Shown here one piece after another: positions 62,080-64,000 of a DNA stretch of 64,000 nt. The stretch comes from Chloroflexota bacterium. Lineage in GTDB: Bacteria; Chloroflexota; Anaerolineae; Aggregatilineales; J027. The stretch is taken from contig JACRBG010000055.1 of NCBI GenBank assembly GCA_016234595.1, positions 186,001 to 250,000 on the forward strand, read 5' to 3'. The notes beneath the pieces are model-generated. The model was not told where the DNA came from. It made no database searches and was given only the letters and a program-made list of their open reading frames with translations. Within the stretch, counting starts at the first letter, position 1; the number at the start of each line of letters is the position of its first letter. The position numbers were made by a program, and so were the translations under genes.

Positions 62080-62454
62080 ATGAGAGCATCATCCCTTCCA
62101 AATCGCTTGGGTAGCATGGTCAAGAAAATTGCAGGCTATGAACTGCCCTTTATCGTCGTGGCAATCCTAGTATGCCTGATACGTGGCAATCTCACATTGT
62201 CCTATCTTGGTTCAACACTGGCGTTCTTAGGCATTTTATGGATTGGCTTTGCCCTTATCAGTGGTTTTACGGGCAATGGCAGCACTCGCACCTTTAACTA
62301 TCAGATGAGCGCCTCTGCCTCCCAGAGTATCCAAGAACGAGTTTCAGATGCCCAAAATGATCGGCGGCAAGCGCGTGGTTTTGTAGGGTCAAGTCTTATC
62401 TCAGGCGGCATAGCTATTGTGATTGGTCTAACACTCTTCATTTTCTTTTTCTAA
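62080..62454 (+). CDS. small membrane protein, unknown function
   Basis: 124 residues from the ATG at 62080, which has GTGAGG upstream; an in-frame start at 61957 would lie over the EamA promoter region and is less likely. Two hydrophobic segments near 20-55 (LPFIVVAILVCLIRG, LGSTLAFLGILWIGFALIS) and one at the C-terminus (ISGGIAIVIGLTLFIFFF) flank a hydrophilic stretch with repeated Gln/Arg (SQSIQERVSDAQNDRRQARG). It is not recognised. The secreted protein gene starts 4 bp after its stop, so the two are co-transcribed. Confidence 0.7.
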   Translation: MRASSLPNRLGSMVKKIAGYELPFIVVAILVCLIRGNLTLSYLGSTLAFLGILWIGFALISGFTGNGSTRTFNYQMSASASQSIQERVSDAQNDRRQARGFVGSSLISGGIAIVIGLTLFIFFF

Positions 62455-62458
62455 AAAC

Positions 62459-63484
62459 ATGATGAAAAAATATATCTGCGCCTTTCTCCTACTCGTTTTA
62501 TTATGGACAACTCAACCCTCTACCCAAACCACCGCGTCCAATGGCGAAAGTGTGTTGCTCCTCGCCCGCGCCACCGCGACCAGCCCCCATGCCCTCTACC
62601 AAATCACAGTAGATGAGCAAGGTCATCTCACCAAAACAACTCTACTGACTGCTTCGGAAGGTTATACACTGGTCAATCGCACCCCCGACACGCTTGATTT
62701 TGCGCGGTCAGCCGATGAGCCCCCTCTGCGAATTTTGGTTAAAACAGGCGAGCGTTTTATCTTGACCGATGAACCCACCCCCCCAGCCGATGACCCCATT
62801 CAAGCATGGACATCCCAAATTCTGGAACAAGTTACCCCCCTGTCCGGCCCGCGTGATTTTCACCCCCTGCCCAACGACCCCACCAGCGTCATTTTTAGCA
62901 TGACTGGGCCAACCGACAACTATCTCAATCTCTACTGGCTAGATTCCGCAGACACTATCCACCCATTGACCACAGTCCAAAAAACGGGGGATGCCTCCCC
63001 ACAATTGTTATCCGCCAGTGCTGAATTTCTCAATTGGCGGCCCGCTAACTTCTTTCAATTCCTCTATCGTGCCCGTCAGCGCGATCTTCAAGGGCAAGAT
63101 CATAATGAATTACGCCTATACTCCCTATCGGATTTTTCCGACACCCCTGCCCCCTATTTCGGCAAAACCCCCATCTGGTCACCTGATGGTAATTGGTTAG
63201 CGGGGGAACGCCTCAATGACAGCACGCCCCCGCTCTATATTTTGTGGCGGGTCGAACTAGCCACCGAGCAAGCGATGGAAATAGGGCCGGGGTGTAATCC
63301 GCTATGGTCAACATCAGGTGATTGGCTAGCCTATGATGGGCACGACAACAGTCAATGGCAGGGCTATACCGATTGTTATGCCAATGGCCGGGTCTATGCT
63401 CAAAATATTACTACGGGAGATATTATCGAACTATCAGCCCATATCGGAGGTTTTGTACTTCAAGCGGGGTGGATGGGTGGTTAA
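62459..63484 (+). CDS. secreted beta-propeller-like (TolB/WD40-like) protein
   Basis: 341 residues with a signal peptide (MMKKYICAFLLLVLLWTTQP). The rest has repeated motifs of six-bladed TolB-like propellers: LYQITVDEQGHLTKT, PIWSPDGNWLAGERL and PLWSTSGDWLAYDGHD. There are also blade-like LYSLSDFSD and VYAQNITTGDIIELS stretches. Such proteins often bind ligands or partner proteins outside the cytoplasmic membrane; no enzyme motif is seen. It is coupled to the small membrane protein gene upstream (4 bp) and ended by a strong hairpin. Confidence 0.78.
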   Translation: MMKKYICAFLLLVLLWTTQPSTQTTASNGESVLLLARATATSPHALYQITVDEQGHLTKTTLLTASEGYTLVNRTPDTLDFARSADEPPLRILVKTGERFILTDEPTPPADDPIQAWTSQILEQVTPLSGPRDFHPLPNDPTSVIFSMTGPTDNYLNLYWLDSADTIHPLTTVQKTGDASPQLLSASAEFLNWRPANFFQFLYRARQRDLQGQDHNELRLYSLSDFSDTPAPYFGKTPIWSPDGNWLAGERLNDSTPPLYILWRVELATEQAMEIGPGCNPLWSTSGDWLAYDGHDNSQWQGYTDCYANGRVYAQNITTGDIIELSAHIGGFVLQAGWMGG

Positions 63485-63533
63485 CCAACCTCATCTCGAC
63501 TCTTTACCAGTTCAGTGAGGTTGGTATTCTTTT
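63484..63533 (+). terminator. terminator after the secreted propeller gene
   Basis: A perfect 10-bp stem, ACCAACCTCA (63484-63493) with TGAGGTTGGT (63516-63525), has a 22-nt loop and is followed by ATTCTTTT. It begins at the last base of the stop codon. Confidence 0.65.
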
Positions 63534-63541
63534 GAACGATG

Positions 63542-63727
63542 CTATTCGGTATCAGCTACCGCTTGCATCAAAGCGACAAACTCCTGCCATTCCTCTTTAA
63601 AGAAATGCAGGGTCATGTTAAACAATTCGATATGGTGAATTTCTTCGCCATCGGGTTCGCTGGTGCGATACACCATATAGTTCTCAGTCTCAACCAAGGT
63701 CTCGGTCAGAATTTCGTGGTCGTCCAT
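63542..63727 (-). CDS. small conserved-looking hypothetical protein
   Basis: 61 residues, acidic, with an amphipathic pattern (ENYMVYRTSEPDGEEIHHIE, LHFFKEEWQEFVALMQAV). A clear ribosome binding site, AAAGGAG, lies 9 bp before the ATG, which makes a real gene likely despite the size. It is not recognised. It follows the 68-residue gene at 63757 by 29 bp on the same strand and may be co-transcribed with it. Confidence 0.6.
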   Translation of the reverse strand: MDDHEILTETLVETENYMVYRTSEPDGEEIHHIELFNMTLHFFKEEWQEFVALMQAVADTE

Positions 63728-63756
63728 TGTGGGTTGCTCCTTTGCTTGAATTCCTA

Positions 63757-63963
63757 TTATCCGTTATTTGCCTCATACGTTTCAAGGGCATTCAATACTT
63801 CAATCAAGGCCAATAAACTTGCCCCACTGTGCGCCAATTCATCCAAGCCTTCTACTTTAAAACGGCGCTCAATCAGGTTTTTCTCAAAGTCCGGTTGCTG
63901 TGTAACTGCTATCACCCGTGCCCGCATATCACGGATACGCGCCATATCCCACTTTGTCGCCAT
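63757..63963 (-). CDS. small helical hypothetical protein
   Basis: 68 residues, mostly helical and charged (WDMARIRDMRARVIAVTQQP, FEKNLIERRFKVEG, ASLLALIEVLNALETYEANN). A GGA-containing region precedes the ATG. It is not recognised. It shares strand and spacing with the small gene at 63542, and the pair may form a short operon whose promoter lies at or beyond the window edge. Confidence 0.5.
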   Translation of the reverse strand: MATKWDMARIRDMRARVIAVTQQPDFEKNLIERRFKVEGLDELAHSGASLLALIEVLNALETYEANNG

Positions 63964-64000
63964 TTTCGTCCAATAAATCCGAAACCCAAAGTCTATCCGG

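Overview
The window reads as a piece of a bacterial chromosome of moderate GC content, most likely from the phylum Chloroflexota (an Anaerolineae-like lineage). That placement is an inference from gene content, not from a marker gene: a V4R-type hydrocarbon-binding protein, an MsbA-type exporter with an insertion in its ATPase, many stand-alone receiver domains, an ECF sigma/RskA-type anti-sigma pair and proline/threonine-linked secreted proteins. No rRNA, insertion sequence, phage gene, integrase or CRISPR array was seen, and there is one tRNA.

Positions 1-23.8 kb hold an exopolysaccharide locus. On the + strand are the 3' part of a secreted beta-helix protein, a GT39-type membrane glycosyltransferase, an AsnB-like amidotransferase and an alpha/beta hydrolase. 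Facing them is a tightly packed minus-strand run of 14 genes (23782 down to 5416): a receiver-Wzz-tyrosine kinase fusion, five GT4-like glycosyltransferases, a Wzy/ligase-like protein, a Wzx-like flippase, a heparinase II/III-family protein, an AlgD-like GDP-mannose dehydrogenase, an SDR, a divergent polysaccharide deacetylase, a methyltransferase and a small membrane protein. The AlgD-like enzyme (catalytic Cys at residue 268) suggests a uronic-acid-containing, possibly mannuronate-containing, polymer made by a Wzx/Wzy-type route. The heparinase-like protein and the beta-helix proteins are candidate processing enzymes.

Positions 24-31.5 kb hold housekeeping and accessory genes: a Cof-type HAD phosphatase, a divergent pair with opposing lipid activities (APP1-type phosphatidate phosphatase and diacylglycerol kinase), a receiver protein, an ABC exporter, an ADP-ribosylglycohydrolase, a ribbon-helix-helix regulator and a GNAT acetyltransferase. 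Positions 31.6-38.3 kb contain a small membrane protein, an unusual nested inverted-repeat element, an ECF sigma/anti-sigma pair and a 1331-residue secreted protein. That protein has four repeats joined by TTPAP linkers and ends in a beta-helix domain paralogous to the one at the window's left edge.

Positions 38.4-49.6 kb hold an RlmM/FtsJ-like methyltransferase with an apparently leaderless start, an LLM oxidoreductase, a signalling operon (STAS, receiver, hybrid kinase, exported rhodanese), a large FtsX/MacB-type permease without a visible ATPase, an SLC13/ArsB-like transporter, an MFS transporter and a tRNA-Glu gene with its own promoter and terminator. Positions 49.8-64 kb hold the V4R protein, an AddA-like helicase-nuclease without an AddB neighbour, an NTF2-like protein, TilS, a receiver protein with a Pro/Thr tail, a PpiC-type foldase lipoprotein, MurI, a gamma-glutamyl hydrolase, an EamA transporter and small hypothetical genes. 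Several convergent gene pairs are separated by clear hairpin terminators.
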